Positions 25,691 to 43,500 of a DNA stretch of 64,000 nt are shown here, piece by piece. The notes below the pieces were generated by a model, which searched no databases, was not told where the DNA came from, and saw only the letters and a list, made by a program, of their open reading frames with translations. Position 1 is the stretch's first letter. Every line of letters begins with the position of its first letter. The stretch is from Apteryx mantelli (lineage: Eukaryota; Chordata; Aves; Apterygiformes; Apterygidae): NCBI RefSeq assembly GCF_036417845.1, contig NC_089985.1:26060583-26124582 (forward strand), given 5' to 3'. The position numbers and the translations under genes are program-made.

Positions 25691-28600
25691 GAGCTGCTTT
25701 TCAGCAGTGCGCTGTTGGTTAATATGAAAATAAAGCTTCCAGATGCTCTTCTGAGAGGGAGATGGGCATGCTTTTCAGTGTTATAAATTACAAAATTTGG
25801 AGTCCTCTTGGCAAAATGGCATGTACAGAAAGGAGGCTCAGAAGGCCAGAGCAGGCGTGCCAGCACTTTGACAATTAACTAAAAAGAATATAAGCAAAAT
25901 CCATTTAATGCAAAATAAACACTCCTGAAGGGATTTTTGGATCTTTGCATTTATTTTAGCTGATAAAACTAAGATTTGGTGGAGTGGGGAGGAATGAAAT
26001 GAAAATTCAGACCAGACCAAATTTGACTGGGGCAGGGGGGAGGGGAACCTGAGAGGCCATTTGTTTGCAGGAAGCACTAATATTATTTACTACTATATTA
26101 TAACTGTGAGCGCCCCTTTCAGGAAGTTATGAAAACACAAATACCCCTGTTGAGCTCTAATTATTTTTCACTACTTTAGTGTAGATTTTACTTTACAAAG
26201 AGCTCCCTACCTTAAAATAAGCAGAGTATTGTCCTTGCCAAAGATCTTTCAGCCTCTTTAGAATAGAGCATTTAGATTACTTAGGACAAAGTAAGTATCT
26301 TGAATGCTCTGTGTCAAGTCATGAACAAATGGCACAGAAACAGTAGTACAGTACAGAGTGAAACCCGACAACTCGGTGTTAAAGGAAAGGAATGTTACTG
26401 TATGGTTTGATTGTGATCAACTTATCTTCAAGTGGGTTTATTAGCAATTTAATGGAATATTGGTTATTCAGGAGCCATAATAGCCCCAGTTGAAATGTCC
26501 ATTCTGTTCGTTTTTCCCATACCCTGTGGAATGAGCAGAATGTGACAGTCGAGCTTTCAACAGGCTTCATGAATTTTAAATACTTTTCAGCTGTGAAATG
26601 GGGCACATGGCTTGTGGTCAACAGTGGACAAGGAGCTGGCAGCCACTCTGGGTATTATGGGATATTGAGTGTCTCGGAGATAATGAATGCTTGGCTTATC
26701 CAGGTGCATTCTTGGCCCGCTGTGCGTGTCCAGGCAGAATGGAATATATTTCCCTATCCAGCATTTAACAATTGATCATTTTGTAATTGTAAGCAGAAAG
26801 TATTTAGAATGTTACTTTCTCAGCATGCTTGTATAAGACTTAAATTTCATGTCAGCATCTTTATCCAGCAAAATCTTCACTGTTTTTTTTGTAGCAATCC
26901 ATTCATGCCACTTAAACTTTTCCACTAACCTGATATTATGCTTAGTAGAACTTAGTGAGCCTTTTTTCTAGTGACTTTAGATCTTCGTGTTTTTAAGCAC
27001 TGTGGGTTTTTTTTTTCCTGCTAATAATTTATACCTGATTGAAATTATTTCCACTTGCAGTGGGTTGAAATTTCAGCCTAACCTTTTATACTAAACAAGC
27101 TGATTGCTGGCTCCTGTTTTGTGGGAAATAGTGTCATTTCATTTTAAAGGCTACGAATTTTTAGAAAAAAAGGGAAATTGAGACAAAGTGTACTGCTAGT
27201 GAGCTACATGGAATTGGTCTGATGCGCTTCAGTTCTGCTTAGTTCTTAAAACACAGCATTCTTCTAAGGGGATCCAGTTAAAGTGTGTTTTAGTTGCATG
27301 TACAAATGTAACTACATTACAATTGTTACAGATTAATGGAATAACAACAGTCGAGGGTGAGAGATGTTCCACAGAGTGTTTCATGTGTTGTCAATGTAAT
27401 AATTTGCTGAAGGATTTTCGGTCATTTCACCTATGTTTTACATCTACATAAATCTATTTATAAAAATATTATGGGTAAAACTCTTAGCATGTCCCAAATG
27501 TAGGTTTTTCGATGAAATTTTGAAATCATATATCACTCATGATAGAATATCCAGGGTTTTTTTGGTGGTGGTGGTGGGTTTTTTTTGCTATCAGTTCATC
27601 CTGCTGCAGTTTCTCCACCACAAGGTGAGCATGAGGTTAGATGATGCCTGCTGCATTGGTGAAGGGTAGTGTGCACGTTTGTGCACACCAGCACCTCATT
27701 TAACAAGTGCTTGGTTACTGCATAGCAGGGGATTGCTGGGAAAGGCTTGGGAAAGCTGGAAGAGGAGGTTGCCCTGGAGTTCCTGAGACCTACCATGCTG
27801 GAGCTCTTCTCTTGTGCAGTTTTAGTAGCTTTCTGTAGCCCTGCTGTACTTACCTGTGATCTCAGATCGCCTTCTAAGCACGATGGTCATTCAGCGATAA
27901 GTACATCAGCTCTAGATACATAGTGGCTATTTCTGCAACTATTTTGCTGCAACCTGAAAGTGTTGGTGTGGGCTCTGTATATTGCGAACAACTAACAAGT
28001 CACTTTCTGCTCAAGTCCCCTTCCCTGCTCAGCATGAGGACACAGCTTGGGAGTACCTACATGTCCCTTTTTGGCCATCCCATGGCCTTGTTTGCATGAT
28101 GAGAAGTGTTTGGGGTGAGCTGTGCTGCTTGCTGTTGGGACCACATGTCTGGCTGAGCAAGGTGGAAGGAGCACTATGCTTGTCAGCCAGAGCGAGGTGG
28201 TGTGGGAAATGAAAGTGTGGGCTGTTGCCATGCTGCAGGCAGGCCGTGGATGACAGTGCTGGTGCGTGCCATGTGCTGGTGTGTACTCCGGCACACCAAG
28301 CAGGGAGCAGTGACTCTGGCTGATGCTACAGCACAACACCCTGCTGTCTGGGTGGGGACCTGGCCCCGGACCTTCCGCTGGCAGGGGTAGGAGGTACTAA
28401 AACTTCTGGAAAAGGGTTTTTTGGACGTTCTGACTTAACGTTGGGTTTTCCATGCATAGTGATGCGTGAACAATCTACTTTGAATTGCAGAGTATCAATA
28501 TACTCTGCTCAAACTAGTTTGATCAAATCATTCTCTGGTCACCTAGAACTGAACAGTCTGTGATTTGTACAGACTCCTCAGGAGCAGGGTATCTACCCAT

Positions 28601-31600
28601 ATCATTCAGAAATATGCTACCACACAACTAGCGGTTCTCGGGGCCAGCTATTTGCCTTCTGTCACCTTCCTGAAAGAGTACAGGGTCTGGACACAAAGGT
28701 CCTGAAGGAATGGAAAGGGGAATCACTTGCCAAAGCCACCGTGGTCCTTTCTGCTTGCAGGAGCAGGGTGGTAATGGGAGGTACAGGGTGTTCTTACCAG
28801 GCTGTGCTGGAGGCTGTTTGCTGGGAGAGAGCTGACATTACTGGACTTTGCACATAATGTACACACATTTTTGCAGTGTGATCTGCATCAAAGACATGGT
28901 TCCAGCACGTAACTCAGGGTCTTGTTCTTCCACCACTTCCTGACTGACCTCTTATGAACCAGGGCCTTTTCCGGTATCAACAGAGAGGGACCAAAACTGG
29001 AAGCAGAGTATGAAATGCTGCCACAACCCACATCCCACTGATTTCTGAAATCATTATACAGTAGGGTGTGTATCTGACCTACTTAAAGCAAGAAAACAAC
29101 CGGTAGGTGGGTTTTTCCTTTTCAAAAACTTGAACTATTACAGTACTTCTTTATTTCCTTCGAAGCATCTGCAAGCCTGGAATGGAAATGCTTATCATCA
29201 AGAGGAGACAGACCTTCCTCATCTCCAAGGCAAGCAGATTCAAACAAACTAGAATCTGGATCATGACCAACACTGGTATCTAGTTTTGCAAAACTGAAGT
29301 CTACCCTTCCTGGCCCTGGATTTGTCCATCCCTATTTATAGATTTCACTCAGAGCCTTGCTGAAAAATATATTATGTATTGACAGTGACACTTGGTGAGC
29401 TAAGAACTGATGGCTCCAGAAATAGTCACCTCCGAGATATCGTAGTCTAATTTTTGCATATATTAAGTCTGACATTTGCTTTGCACAGCTCTAAATGATT
29501 GTTTAAACTACAATGGATTGGAGACTGAAACCCAATAATTGTGATTTACCACACTGAAGAAATTGGTGGATGTAAAATTTCAGGAGACAATGCAGTAGTG
29601 TTTCTTAGACTGAGAGTGCTTTTTGTTAGGGCTACGATCTCCGGAGAACCAAGCTGTTAGCACTTAAAGCTGAACTCTGCTGTCCTGGGAACCTAATTTC
29701 ATCTCTGGCACATAGAATGATCTGCTGCTCTCCAAGTCTATCTGAAACAGCAGCCTGCAGACATTTGCCCTCTTTCACCAAGAGCTCTGAGGCTCCGAGA
29801 TGAGGACGGCCAGCTAATTGCAGTCATTGAGGAGCACTTGATTTGGTAGCATCCATAACTTCTGCTGAGACCCAGCTGAGCCCTTACCACAGAATGGCAC
29901 TTCTGAGCCTCAGTGGGGCATTGCTTACAGCCCAGCCACACGGCCCAGGCATTAGCATCCCAGAAAAAAAGCTTCTCTTCTAAGGGTGGATCCATAGTTA
30001 ACAGCAGAGCTTTCAGTGCTAGGTTCAGGCCCATTTTACAAAATCATTTCCCTGTTTTTGCTGTCTTTTGAAAAGATCATTTTCTTCTTCCTGTCTTAAC
30101 AAAAATCTCATGATATGGTTAGTGCACAGAATGCCAGTAAATAATTAAGCAAACAGCCTCCGTTTTGAGTCCATCAAATACTAATATAGAGAAGGAAAAA
30201 TCCCTGCACATCAGTTACAGTAACTGATGAAACGCATCAGTCTGGAGGGTAATGAGCTCCATTTTTAAAGCGCAAGGAAATTAGATTCTTATAAATGTCA
30301 AACACAGTTATTGTCCTCTTTCCTTGAAACAGAACTGAGCTGGCTGAAGTCCGTTGTTTCTCAATCGGCTTTGTTATGGTTTAGATACATTCCAGCTCAC
30401 ACCAGGAATGTGCTTATTAGAGAGGAAAAAAAAATCACTGCACAAAGCATACAAGCTTTAACACTCAACTAATGTACTAATGGGTACTTTTACAATAAAA
30501 CCTAATATCATATTACAAACTGGAAGCTGTTCTTAGATAATATGATACAGAAATCTTAAATGATACAGATGAGTGTTTTCTTTGTATGCAGTTTTGACTA
30601 CCTGGGGCTATATTTTTCAAATAAAAGACAGAAAATGAGGGAAGGTAACTTTTTCTCTTGAGTACTGTGGAAAAAAGTAAGCAGTAAGTCTTATAGTGAG
30701 TATGCTTGTAGTCAGTTCATCTCCAAATACTTTATGTGTTTTACTGTTGCCTTCTAGGCAAGCTTGGCTACCTGCAGAATTTTGTCCATCCAGCTTTTTT
30801 TCAGTTCTCTCCTGGAGAGAAACAAGAGGTGATGATTTGTCATAAAGTAAAGTTAACTCTGTATCTTATTCTTTCATTCATTATTAAATCTCACCAGTAT
30901 GCACTAAGACACCACACTTGAGATAAACTGGTATCAGTTGTTCAGGGAGAATAAAATGTGAGGAGGGTAGGGGGCTCTGTAAAATCAAATCCATTCACTG
31001 CATCCCTACTTTTAACTTCTTATTTGAGGATAACGATCACCTGTCTTTCATTAGACATTGCTTCTTGTTTTCTCTCTTAGGAAGCTGCTCCACAATCCCT
31101 CCTGATTTGGGAATGCTTTCAAGGCACAAGGTTGGAGTCAGCCTCTCACTTCCCTTTTGCAATAACAAGATACAGACAAGTGCAGACTTTACCACTTATT
31201 AACCCTATCTTTGAATGGTGCAATACATTTCTCAAGATGGTCATGCACCTCTGGCGTCAATACACTTATTTTGGACATGCTACTTTGGAGAATCTACTCA
31301 TGACTGTAATGTCACTTTAAAGACGTTGTGGCAGTGGTAATGAGAGTCTGAGCTAAGCGCTGTGCAGGAAACTCAGCTGTATGCAAAAGCAGATGGGCTG
31401 TTCATTTTTGGCTGAAAGAATCCTATATTTACAAATCCTCCTTTCCTGAACTTCTTTTTAATAATGTCACATCTTCCCTCTCTGTTTCAATTTGCTCCAT
31501 TTCTCGTTTGTGATTTTACTGAATGAAATTCCTGGTGTTGTCCATAGAAAAAACAGTAACTTGAGAGGGTTTTTTTATATTGCACAAGCAATGGCTATTG

Positions 31601-34600
31601 AAAGATATGCCTAGCATATGTCACCAGAAGTGTGAACAGCACTTTCCAATTAGAACTTTAGGACTTTCTACTGGTCACTTAAAAACCCCGCAAAACATTG
31701 AGCCATAGACTTGAATCCGTTAACAACCCTGATGGAGAAAAGATCCAGCTATTTATATGGAAGGTTTTATTTATTTCATTTTGATTTCATAGTTAAAATA
31801 CACTCATCTGTCAGGGAAAAACATCTTGAGCGTCTTATAAATATCCTCAAAGCCTGGAACAATCATGAAGCAAATTAAGCAAGCTAGCTTTCTGTGATTT
31901 TGGACAACTTTTAGTTCCAGTAACTTTTCTTAATGTCTGCACTACAGCTGCGTCAACCCCTGTAAATTAATTAAAGAAACCAATTCACAGCGTCTCTGAC
32001 ATAGCCTGGTGGTTAAATTGTAATCAGCATCTGGTAATTAAAACATACATGTGGTTCAAATAAATTCAAAGTCAGTCTTTACCTTCCAGTATTCTCATTA
32101 GCTAGGAGCTTTATTTAATTGCTGCTCTAGTGCAAATGTTATTAATAGGCCATCGTGGCCCAGGGATTTGAAGTATTACTGCTTCCCTGCCTCTCCCTGG
32201 GAAGTTGTATGGTGTCTTTACCCCCAGCTCAAAGTACCCTGCCGGAGGGATACCGTCTGAATTTATTGTCTGAGCTGAGTCAGCGCATCTTCCAGGTCTC
32301 TTGCCTGTATGCTCTTCCTGGTCAACATTAATCACTGCTGATGCGACTATGTTGACTGCATTTGAATTGCTTCTGAGAGATGCGTAAGCATTTTGCACCT
32401 TTGTAATGCTCAGACTTTTTTACCCAAGGCTTCCCACTGCCCAGAGGGAGCCCACGTGCAACTTGGTGACCAGTTCCTGCATCCTCTGCTCCCAGGCATG
32501 TCTTCTCCCAGGCAGATCCACCTTCAGCTTTGGTGCGACTTCAACTTCCTTCATGTATCCTAAATGCATACGGTTCCTCCTTTCCCCTGAATAACCTGCC
32601 GCCTTCTGGCAGTGAACCTGTCTGGGGGAAGTGGGCAGCCCCGGCGGGGCAGTGGAAAGGGGATGCTCTGTGGGGGGACCCCCCAAGTCACTGACTCTTG
32701 GCTTTCTCCAGAAGCCAGAACGGCTCCTGCTCCGTTCAGCAAAGCATCTCTTTGAAGGAGCTTTCTCTTCTTAGTATTCTGGGTTGGAAGCTATTGGGGA
32801 CAGGGGATTAACTAGAGTTGTGTGACCACAGAACAGGCTGGGTGATTCTTTTTTCTTTTTCCTGAGCTTTGGCAATCTGCCTTAAATAATCCCAGCTGAT
32901 GGGAATGTTTATTTACTCCCATGCCTGTGGCTGGAGTGTGCGTGTTCTAGTGCCAGGGTATCCTTATGCCCAGTCATGAGTTTGCTGGTCTGCTTCACTC
33001 TGGCACAAATATCAAGTCTATGTGCTCTTGGATTGGGAGCCTTCTTGCATAACACCACAACTGTATTTTTCCATGTAAAGCAATTTTCTCTTCTTTGGGG
33101 TCTCACGGCTCTTAGGCACATAGTGCCAGCATAGTAAAAACTGCCAGGCTTCACAGACAAAAGAAGTCATTCCTGTATCAGAGGGTTCATGGATGTTACG
33201 AAATGTTGCTGTGCTTGTACAAGTTAGTTTTCAAATATTAAGCCAGCTGTTTCTCATTTATTTTTAAAATACCACACGGATCCAGTTTTCCTTTTAAACT
33301 TAATTTTAAAGATCACTGGAGATAGAGCAACAAGAGTAGAAAGAAAGATTAAGCCTTACTAGTAAGGTTTAAGCACAGCTGAATGGAAACATAAATAGTG
33401 TTTCAGCCTGGAGACCCTTGAGTGTAAAGTTTCAGCCTGAAATCATTTTAGCATCAAGAGAAAGACAAAGGATCAAAGAGAAATGTTAGTAATTGTAATG
33501 GGTGTGCTGCAGGCACACTCCAGTCTGAGTGTCCAAGCCCTAGAGGGGGAACGGCTAGGGGATGCGGGGGGATTTCCTACATGGAGGACCTAGTCCCTTG
33601 GTCTTGGATAGCTCGTGAGTACAGTTCCCTGTTGCTGCATAACCCATCAGCATTGTCCAGGTGGCACAAAGACCTGCCTTCTTCCCATTAAACTTTGAAT
33701 TGAGGCACCTAGTTTAGCAATGTGGTTGGCCTAGGCTTTTTTGTAAAGTTGTTAGAGTGTGAGAACGGGACAGAGAGAAAGAGGCACCTCCAGAGAGCAA
33801 ATCAGATCTTAGATAAGATGATGCACCCAGCTTATCTATCCCCATCAGCTGTCCTGGCAGTCCACAGGGATGGCCTCCTCTCAACTCTAGGGCTTTGGCT
33901 CCAGAGGTACATGGGACGACTCAAACTCCACAGAGCCTCGTCATGGGAATGACTGGGGAACATGGGTGTAGTTGGATCGTGTCTGCCCCCCAGCTTACTC
34001 CCTGGAGACAGAACAGCTCTGAAAAGACTATGACAACAAAAGTGTATGCTGCTAGTGCCCTGAGACTGCTGCAGCTCATGGGAAGGATGTGTCACCATCA
34101 GCTCTCCTTTCTGTGCTCTGCCACGTATAGCTTGGCAGAGCCTGAGACCCAGGGCCAGCAGAGTCACTGCTGTTGTCATGCGGTGCTGGGAGACAGGATC
34201 CTGTCACCCATATCAGCTTCCTGTGGTTCTTGTAGAAATGCTCAAAGTATCATGTTAAATAGATAAAGAACCTGTGGGACATGCAAAGATTAGAGCTAAC
34301 GGACTTTCGTTGTGTCATCTGCATTTGTTATTACTTGCGAGGTAGCTCTAGTTAAACACAGCAGTGAGGTTTCAGTGAACGCAAAGATGCTCCTGTGTGC
34401 GATCAGACGTCTCACGTTCCTGTGGATGAGGTTTTATTTGTATTGACATCCTGCGAGTTGTAGTCATTAGCTTCTGTGAGTGATTTGTTGCATGCAGACG
34501 CTCCTTTTGGATAACCAGATACCAGGATTGCAAGGATGGCTGATGACATGATGCTCTGTAGAGACAGCTTCAGCACTACACGTCCTTAACAACCTCTGAC

Positions 34601-35370
34601 TGGGAAAGAAGGAACATAACGAAGTAGAATTCCCCGGCTCTGCTATAGACTCTGCTATAAACCTTTTAGCAGGAAAGGGATCAGGGCAGCCCCAGGCTGT
34701 TGCCGTAAGGTCTAGCCTGCCCCTGGCTGCCTGCCGTGTGCAGGGCTCTGCGCAGGGAGCGGCCAAGTGCCCAGCCTTAGAAACACAGGCGCGAGGGAGC
34801 TCTTGCGATTCCGTACCATGGTAGTGCAAAAACACATCGAAAACTAGTGTTCAGTACAGCTGAAAATTTATAAAGAAAATGAACATTTACTGATTTGAAG
34901 TTTTTTCCCTTATTACAGGGAGGCCCAGGGTAGAGCCTCTGCCTCTGGGGTCGGTAGAGCCATGTCTCGCATCTGAGCAGTAAAGAAGGAGAAAGTGTCA
35001 CTTCTCTGTCATTGCTTTTTCCTGCTCAAAGCTAACGAACAGGCTTTTGCAAGAGCTAGTATTACTGTGCAGAGGGACTAGAATTAGCAGGCAGCTGGCA
35101 CCCCTCTGTGTCCTCTGGATGCGCCGTGCTAAAGGCAAGAACCAGACCGCTGCTAATTTACACCCCCATCCCCTCCAGACCACAGAGGGCTCTGGAGAGA
35201 GTCTGGGCACTGTGATGTGCAGGGATGCAAAATACCCTGCCATCCATCTTGCTAAAGGTGTGTTTATTGACTGACATTTTTATTAAAGATTTCCATTTCA
35301 GTTAGGCTTTTTTGTAAGTTTTTCAAATGTACAGACCGAGTAATAGTCTCAGCAACTTTCTTTTAAATAG

Positions 35371-37532
<2,162 letters not shown>

Positions 37533-40500
37533 TAGATATGTATCAATGAAAGAGGAAATCATTACATCTCAGGGATTCCTGTATGTGAAACCATAAAGAA
37601 TGTTAATACCTGGCAAGAGAACAGTGATGTTCATTTGGTTTTAGCTACCTACAGTAATTTATAAAATGGATTATACAGGTTACTGCTTAGAGTTTTGATG
37701 ACCAAATGGTGATAATCTGGTGAAAGGAGAGATGGAGGAGACAGTAGGTCAGAGCAGTAGGAGATGGTCACCTCAGACATTGCCATGAGTGAACAGGAGA
37801 GGAGACATGATGGCTTTTGAAAATGCTGGAGGAAAAGTAAAAGGTTCAGCACAAAGGTGAAGGGAGAGGGATCTGATCCCTGCTGCAAAGATGACCTGTA
37901 TCTGCGTTTTACAGTATAGACTTTATGGACAAAAACAGGAAATAATTCTGGCAGCAGGGACTAGAGTCCAGGACACCCCTTCCCTCCATCCTTCATCACG
38001 TGGCTGCAAAGTCAAGTTCCTTTCTGTTTGCTCTTTTTCTCTCTGGTCCCATGCATTTCCCATAACAGCATGGCTTCAAAAGAGAGGAGGGAGAACTGTC
38101 TTATCTGAGCCTTGCTGTTAATGTGAGTCTCCAAACATTCTCCTTTAGAGTGGGAGCCTTGGGTTTGGCCCAGGGACTAAGAGGCCTCTTGAATCCAGTC
38201 CTGCGCTGTGTCGGCTGACTTTCTAACCCATAAACTATTGTGCAGCAGGTAGCCACTATACTACCGCCATAAAGGGAAATGTTTATTGCTGCTGTGGTTT
38301 GCACTTGGCTCAGTGGCCTTCCTGTGTGCTGGGTGTGTTCAGAGTAAACCTACCAAATTAAGTTCTGCTGAGGTTTAGGCACCGAGGCACCTGAGGCCAT
38401 GAATCTCCTTACAGCCATGGGTAATGAGACAGCTCACCCCAGAGACTGGCATCTCTGCATGTGCACAGCTGCAGGCACTGATGCGTTGTACCAGAAGGTT
38501 TGGCTGAGGCACCAAAACAGCAAAGTGCCATTGAGATTTTTCCTGAATTGAATCTTGAGGAAATTTGTCCTTCTGACAAATCAGGACCTACCATCCTACA
38601 CTCTTTGTTTTGAGACACAGGTAAGCCAGACTATGTCTGAAAGTGTTACAGCTAAATGTCTTAGGCATTTCTATCAGGGCTTGCCTTCAAAGGTTAAACC
38701 AAAGTTTACTTGTTCAGTGATGGCAGCAAGTTGCAAATTTTCAGATTATACTGGTTCTTTCGCAAGTAAATAAAACAATAAATGCAGGCTTTGCTCTTTG
38801 GTACTACAGAACCCTCTCTGATAGGACATGATCACTAATGCGTGGAGGAATCCAGCTGTGTGTACCTTACAGTGAATGGGGAGGAGTAGAGATAGCTCTG
38901 TTTAAGAAAGCTATCTTAAATCCACTTAGTTAAATGCAGCTTAGACAACCTGACTTGTGTCTCTTGCTCTGATTGTAAAGCATAATTTATTTTGAAGAAG
39001 AGTACTGCTATTTGTGCCCAAGGGTACTGATCAGAATCAGGGGGCTGTTGGGCCATGCAGAACCACTACAACAGAAATAATATAACTCTGAAATCAGCGT
39101 TACATGGCCCAAAAGGGCTTTGGAACCTATCCTGCATATCTCATACACCTCTTTAGCTTCAGTAAGCTACTGCCATTTATTAATTAAACACATCCTTAAA
39201 TGTTTGCAAGATAGAGTCCTGGGAGACTTTTCATGCTTATTGCCATGCTGCTGTATTTCATAACATGTTTGCTTTTCAGGCCTTACACATTTTCTGCATG
39301 GACATATTCCTAGAACTTCACACTTCCCAACAGCATAGTTTTTATGCTTTTTTTTATTACAGAACTGGGCAGAGATTTTTTTTTTCTTTTTTGTCTTGTA
39401 ACAATTCAAGATTTAAGATCTTGTCAGTCCACAGCTAAGATAAAATCAGCATTTCAAATGTGCTCAGGATCTCCCCTGCTGGACACCGGCTGAATCAGAG
39501 AGCAAAGGGAAGCGGCTGTTGGAGAGGTGCAGCCTGGCTGCAGTGCAGGGCCAGGGCAGCACCTGCTGAGCCCCGGGCGAGCTTGGGGAGCTCGGGAGCG
39601 ATGAGGTGCTCCCTTGGCCTCGCTTTAAGGTGCTCCTTTGGCTAAACAAGCCGCAGAATTTACTCTTGTCTTAGAAATCACTGCATGAAGCTCTCAGAGT
39701 ACACTCCTAGCCGCAGCTCCCCTGTGTTCACCCCCGGGAAATTCATTGCAAACGGGTTTAGTTGAAAAGGTCTGATGTTCCTGATGTTGTAAGATTGATT
39801 TAGTCTGGGATGGCGAGTGCCGTGTGTCCTTCCCTATGAAATATGCACTCTCCCAAATAGTCAGGCTCAAACTGGAAATGCATTGTGAGCAGCAGCCTGA
39901 TAACGTTCGCAAATATCCAGACAACCCTACACTTGTATACAGTGTTTATAAACATGAGCAAAATTCAAGTACAATACTGCTTGCTCAGAGCTGCAATTTG
40001 AACTTGAGCCAGTGCTAATCTGAGAACTCCCCTGTATGATTAAGGCCTTTTGCACAGCTCGGCTAATCATGTTGCAGTGCATCAATTTAGCTATTGTAGC
40101 CAAAATTATTTTTTGGGTAAGATGATTAACAGATGTTGGTAACTTGCTGTCAAGTAAATACCAGCATTAATGAAGGTACAGTGAGAAGCAGATGCATCTT
40201 GAACAGAAAATCACAATTAACAAGGTAATCTAGCATTGTTTATTGGTGGATAGTTTTTAAAAAAAGAAAACAGCTGTGTCAGTTTTCAGTAGATTTCGGT
40301 GTATTTCTCTGCATCAGAGGTTTAGCAGTACCTGCTAAATTTATGTTTGTGTAGCAGTCATACACGTATTGCTTACACGCTACAAGTTGAGGTTAGAAAC
40401 TTTTAAGCCCTTAGAGCTGTGGTTCCGAGGCCAAAGCACGTGCCCACTCTCCCGCTCTGGCTCACTGGAAACCAAGAGGTTAAATCAGGCAATCACATAA

Positions 40501-43500
40501 AAGGGGGAGCAAAATACAAGGCTACCACGAGTGTATTCTTTGCTCGGTGAGTTGGATCAAAAGCCGTTCTAACCTTGGGGAACTTGTAGCTGTTCCTCCA
40601 AGATGTGGAACGCTAAATCTCTTCAGAGAAATGCTTTGAAAACAAATAAATGAATAGAGCATCTGTCTCAGAAATGACAGCATTGGTAGTGTTTATCACT
40701 AGATTTGTCTAACTTTTGAATTCTTGCTTTTTTGACCTGAGCGATTTTTATATTTGTTCACCTTCCTCTGGAGAAAAGCATTCTGGTCTGTAATAAACAA
40801 TCTTGTAGAAGAAAAATTGCAGTAGGATCTTTATGAGGTGCTGATACTCAGAATCAAAAGCTGCTGCCTGGATTTTACCAGATTGATTGAACTATAGCTG
40901 TGCTGTGTAACCTGTCAGCTACTCCTCTTGTTAGCCATCGCGGGTCTGTATAGCAATACCGTCCCCCGAGCTTCTACTAAGTCATTTGCCTGTGACAGCA
41001 CAGAATGCTGCTACTTTATTTGATGGTTTGTTATTTTAAACAACTTCTTTGTTGTTGCCATTTTTCATGTCTGCTCTAGAAATGCAATCCTACAAGCAAG
41101 GTGATTAAGCTGCTTTGAGCACCCATGGTAGTTCAGTTGCTTTCATTTTGTAGCATGCCTTGTTAGGCAATAAATGAACTGTCATGCTATGCTAATATTT
41201 TGTATCTGAAATTGTTTTTTTTCTAGTAAAGACCTTGTCTGAAAGATGGCAATTTTTCCTGATTGTTCTTAATATTGCAACTCATGTATCTGTACAATTC
41301 TTAAAGGATAGAAAAAAAAATTTATCTGGTGCTCAAGTGTAACAGAGTGCAATGGATTGTGAGTTTAGTGCTATCTATGTAATGTAAATGCTGCAAGTGA
41401 ACTATAAAATGACTGCACAAAGTTTAGGATTATAGAACACATGCTAGAAGCAGATATTAAATCAGAAGTGACATTTTGACCATGAAATCCTCTTCAGGCT
41501 CTTGCAAATACAGAATAAGTATTTGGACTGCAGCTGAAAAGCAACACTCCAGGAAACTGGGTGAAAAAAGAAAGACAAATTAACTACATAAATTACCATT
41601 GCCTGCAGTGGATATCACAGCTGAAACTTTAACTTCCCTCTGCTGTTTTCAGCATGCATTTATGTCCATCTTGCAGTTAATCCCATTCATAATTCCATAA
41701 TTGAATATTTCCCCTAAATGTTGAGTGGATAAAGCCTAGGATTATTTTTTCTGTTCACTCAGTGAGCCAGGATTTCCTCCAGACATGTCACCTTTGGGTG
41801 TCACTGAGGCAGCGAACTTTACCGTGAATGCCACGGCAGGCGCACCAGGCCTGCACCAGCGTAGGGAGGGGACTGGTTCCAGCAGATCTCGCTGCCCTGC
41901 TTTTTCCGTGTCAAGGGCCGCAGCCTTGGGTCTGGCTGAGACGGCAGATGAACAGGAACTGGCCCATGACATAATCCAGTTGAGGTTTCAGTAGCAAAGG
42001 CAAATGCTAAGCAAGATTATGATGGGAACAGTGACACAGTTAGCATCAATTACGCAATTCTTTCTCACTAAAATTCTGAAAATCCTGTGTTTGTGTCCTT
42101 TGGATATTTGTGTTGATTGGTGAAGTATAGATACCCTGAAATAGCCTTCTCTCACTGTAGAGTGCAAATACCTTCTGCTTTCCATGGTGAGTGAAGACTT
42201 GACCAGAGGCTGTGGATGACAGAGTTCTCAGTTAAGAAACTTGTCTAGGATCAAACCCTTCTGTGTCATCCTTTGGATAACTCGGTAGCAATCCCATAGG
42301 ATTTTAGAGCCATATGTGTTGTTTCCAGCTTTGGCAACCTCAGATGTTCTCTTGCAAGTGGTACATTTTTTATTTGTAGCAAATGCTTGCTAATGAAGTT
42401 GTTCTCTCATCCGCTGGGAAATTAGGTTGTACTTTGGGTAGGCTCTGATGTTAGGCACTCTGCCGAGCATTAATCCCAGGGTTTCCTCATAGGACTGCTA
42501 ATGAAAGCTTAGGTGCCAAGGCAGCTGACCCCATTGCTCACTGGGGTAATGTGGGGTGCACAGTGCCTGGTGATTGCTGGCTGATCTCGGAAGAGAGTGG
42601 GGGTTGTGGAAGAAAGGTCTGGCAGTGGGAAACCTGGCATGGTCCTAGGGCTGAGGACTGCAACGCGGAGAGCACCAATCCCATGGTATGGCCTGAGCTG
42701 AGTCTGTGCGGCTGACTGTATCCAGGGTGTCCTCTCCAGGAGCTGAGAATAAATGAATAAATTTTAGTTTCAAGTGAAACATCTGGATTTTTACCTGAAA
42801 GTAGCTTATTCTTAGCTGCAGTTCTCAGCCTCAGTGTACGGGCTTCGGTCATTCCCAAGGAATGGGTGCAAATGAAACAGGGTAGCCTGTGAATGTGGCC
42901 AGCTGGCTCCGCTGCAGATTGCCTTGCTAGGTGGAGCTGTGACAGCAGAGCGTTTCGTACAACTGAACTTGTAACCGTTTCTTTCCTCAGTACAGACCTG
43001 TCCTAAAGGGACTCCAAGCAGTGGTGACATCTGTATTTCAGAATTCACTCTAGGTATCCAGGACTCTGACTTCATTAGTCTGTGAGATTTCATTATGGTC
43101 TGGAATGCACTGTAATATATATAGTAGTGGAATAGTATGACTTCAGCAAATATCTTTCTCTTTTTTACCCCCCTTCAGTAAAAGATACCAATGACATTAA
43201 TGCTTTGCCTGGTCCTTGACTCTCCCATTCAGTATCTTCTAATGGGAGTGGAACTGTTCATTCAGCTCCTAAATTATTCCGTGGAGGACGCTATTACAAA
43301 TGCAGCTCAGTACGCTGCTTTGACAGAGGTCAAGGGAGGCTTATCAAAACCCCATCTTAAGGATAAAATAGAAAGAAGTCTCTCTTGGGCAACTAGGCCC
43401 TTGGCCTGTATCCAAACCCATGATCAGAGCAGTACTTTCAGAGACTTAGGAGCAAGAAGTTGTTATAGCATTGGCAGAGTCACCCCCATTCCTGTGATTT

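Larger units (their letters stand above)
1..35370 (+). other. DDAH1: DDAH1 intron 1 (3' portion)
   Basis: This stretch precedes the first visible DDAH1 coding exon and ends in an acceptor (TTTTAAATAG just before 35371). Human DDAH1 has a very large first intron, and the human exon 1 product (residues 1-101, including the substrate-binding residues near 73-79 and 98) is not encoded anywhere here, so I read the whole block as intron. It is mostly AT-rich and unique to the eye. Recognisable contents are an L3/CR1-like fossil (3415-3840), a homopolymer C run (4383-4397), a GT microsatellite (13391-13412), a MIR-like fragment (15600-15725), an A31 tract (18301-18331), CpG-rich patches (20620-21060, 24640-25690) and a recent CR1 copy (24737-25372). 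The many 60-140 codon ORFs show no domain, no codon pattern and no splice context, so none is called as a gene. Confidence 0.8.
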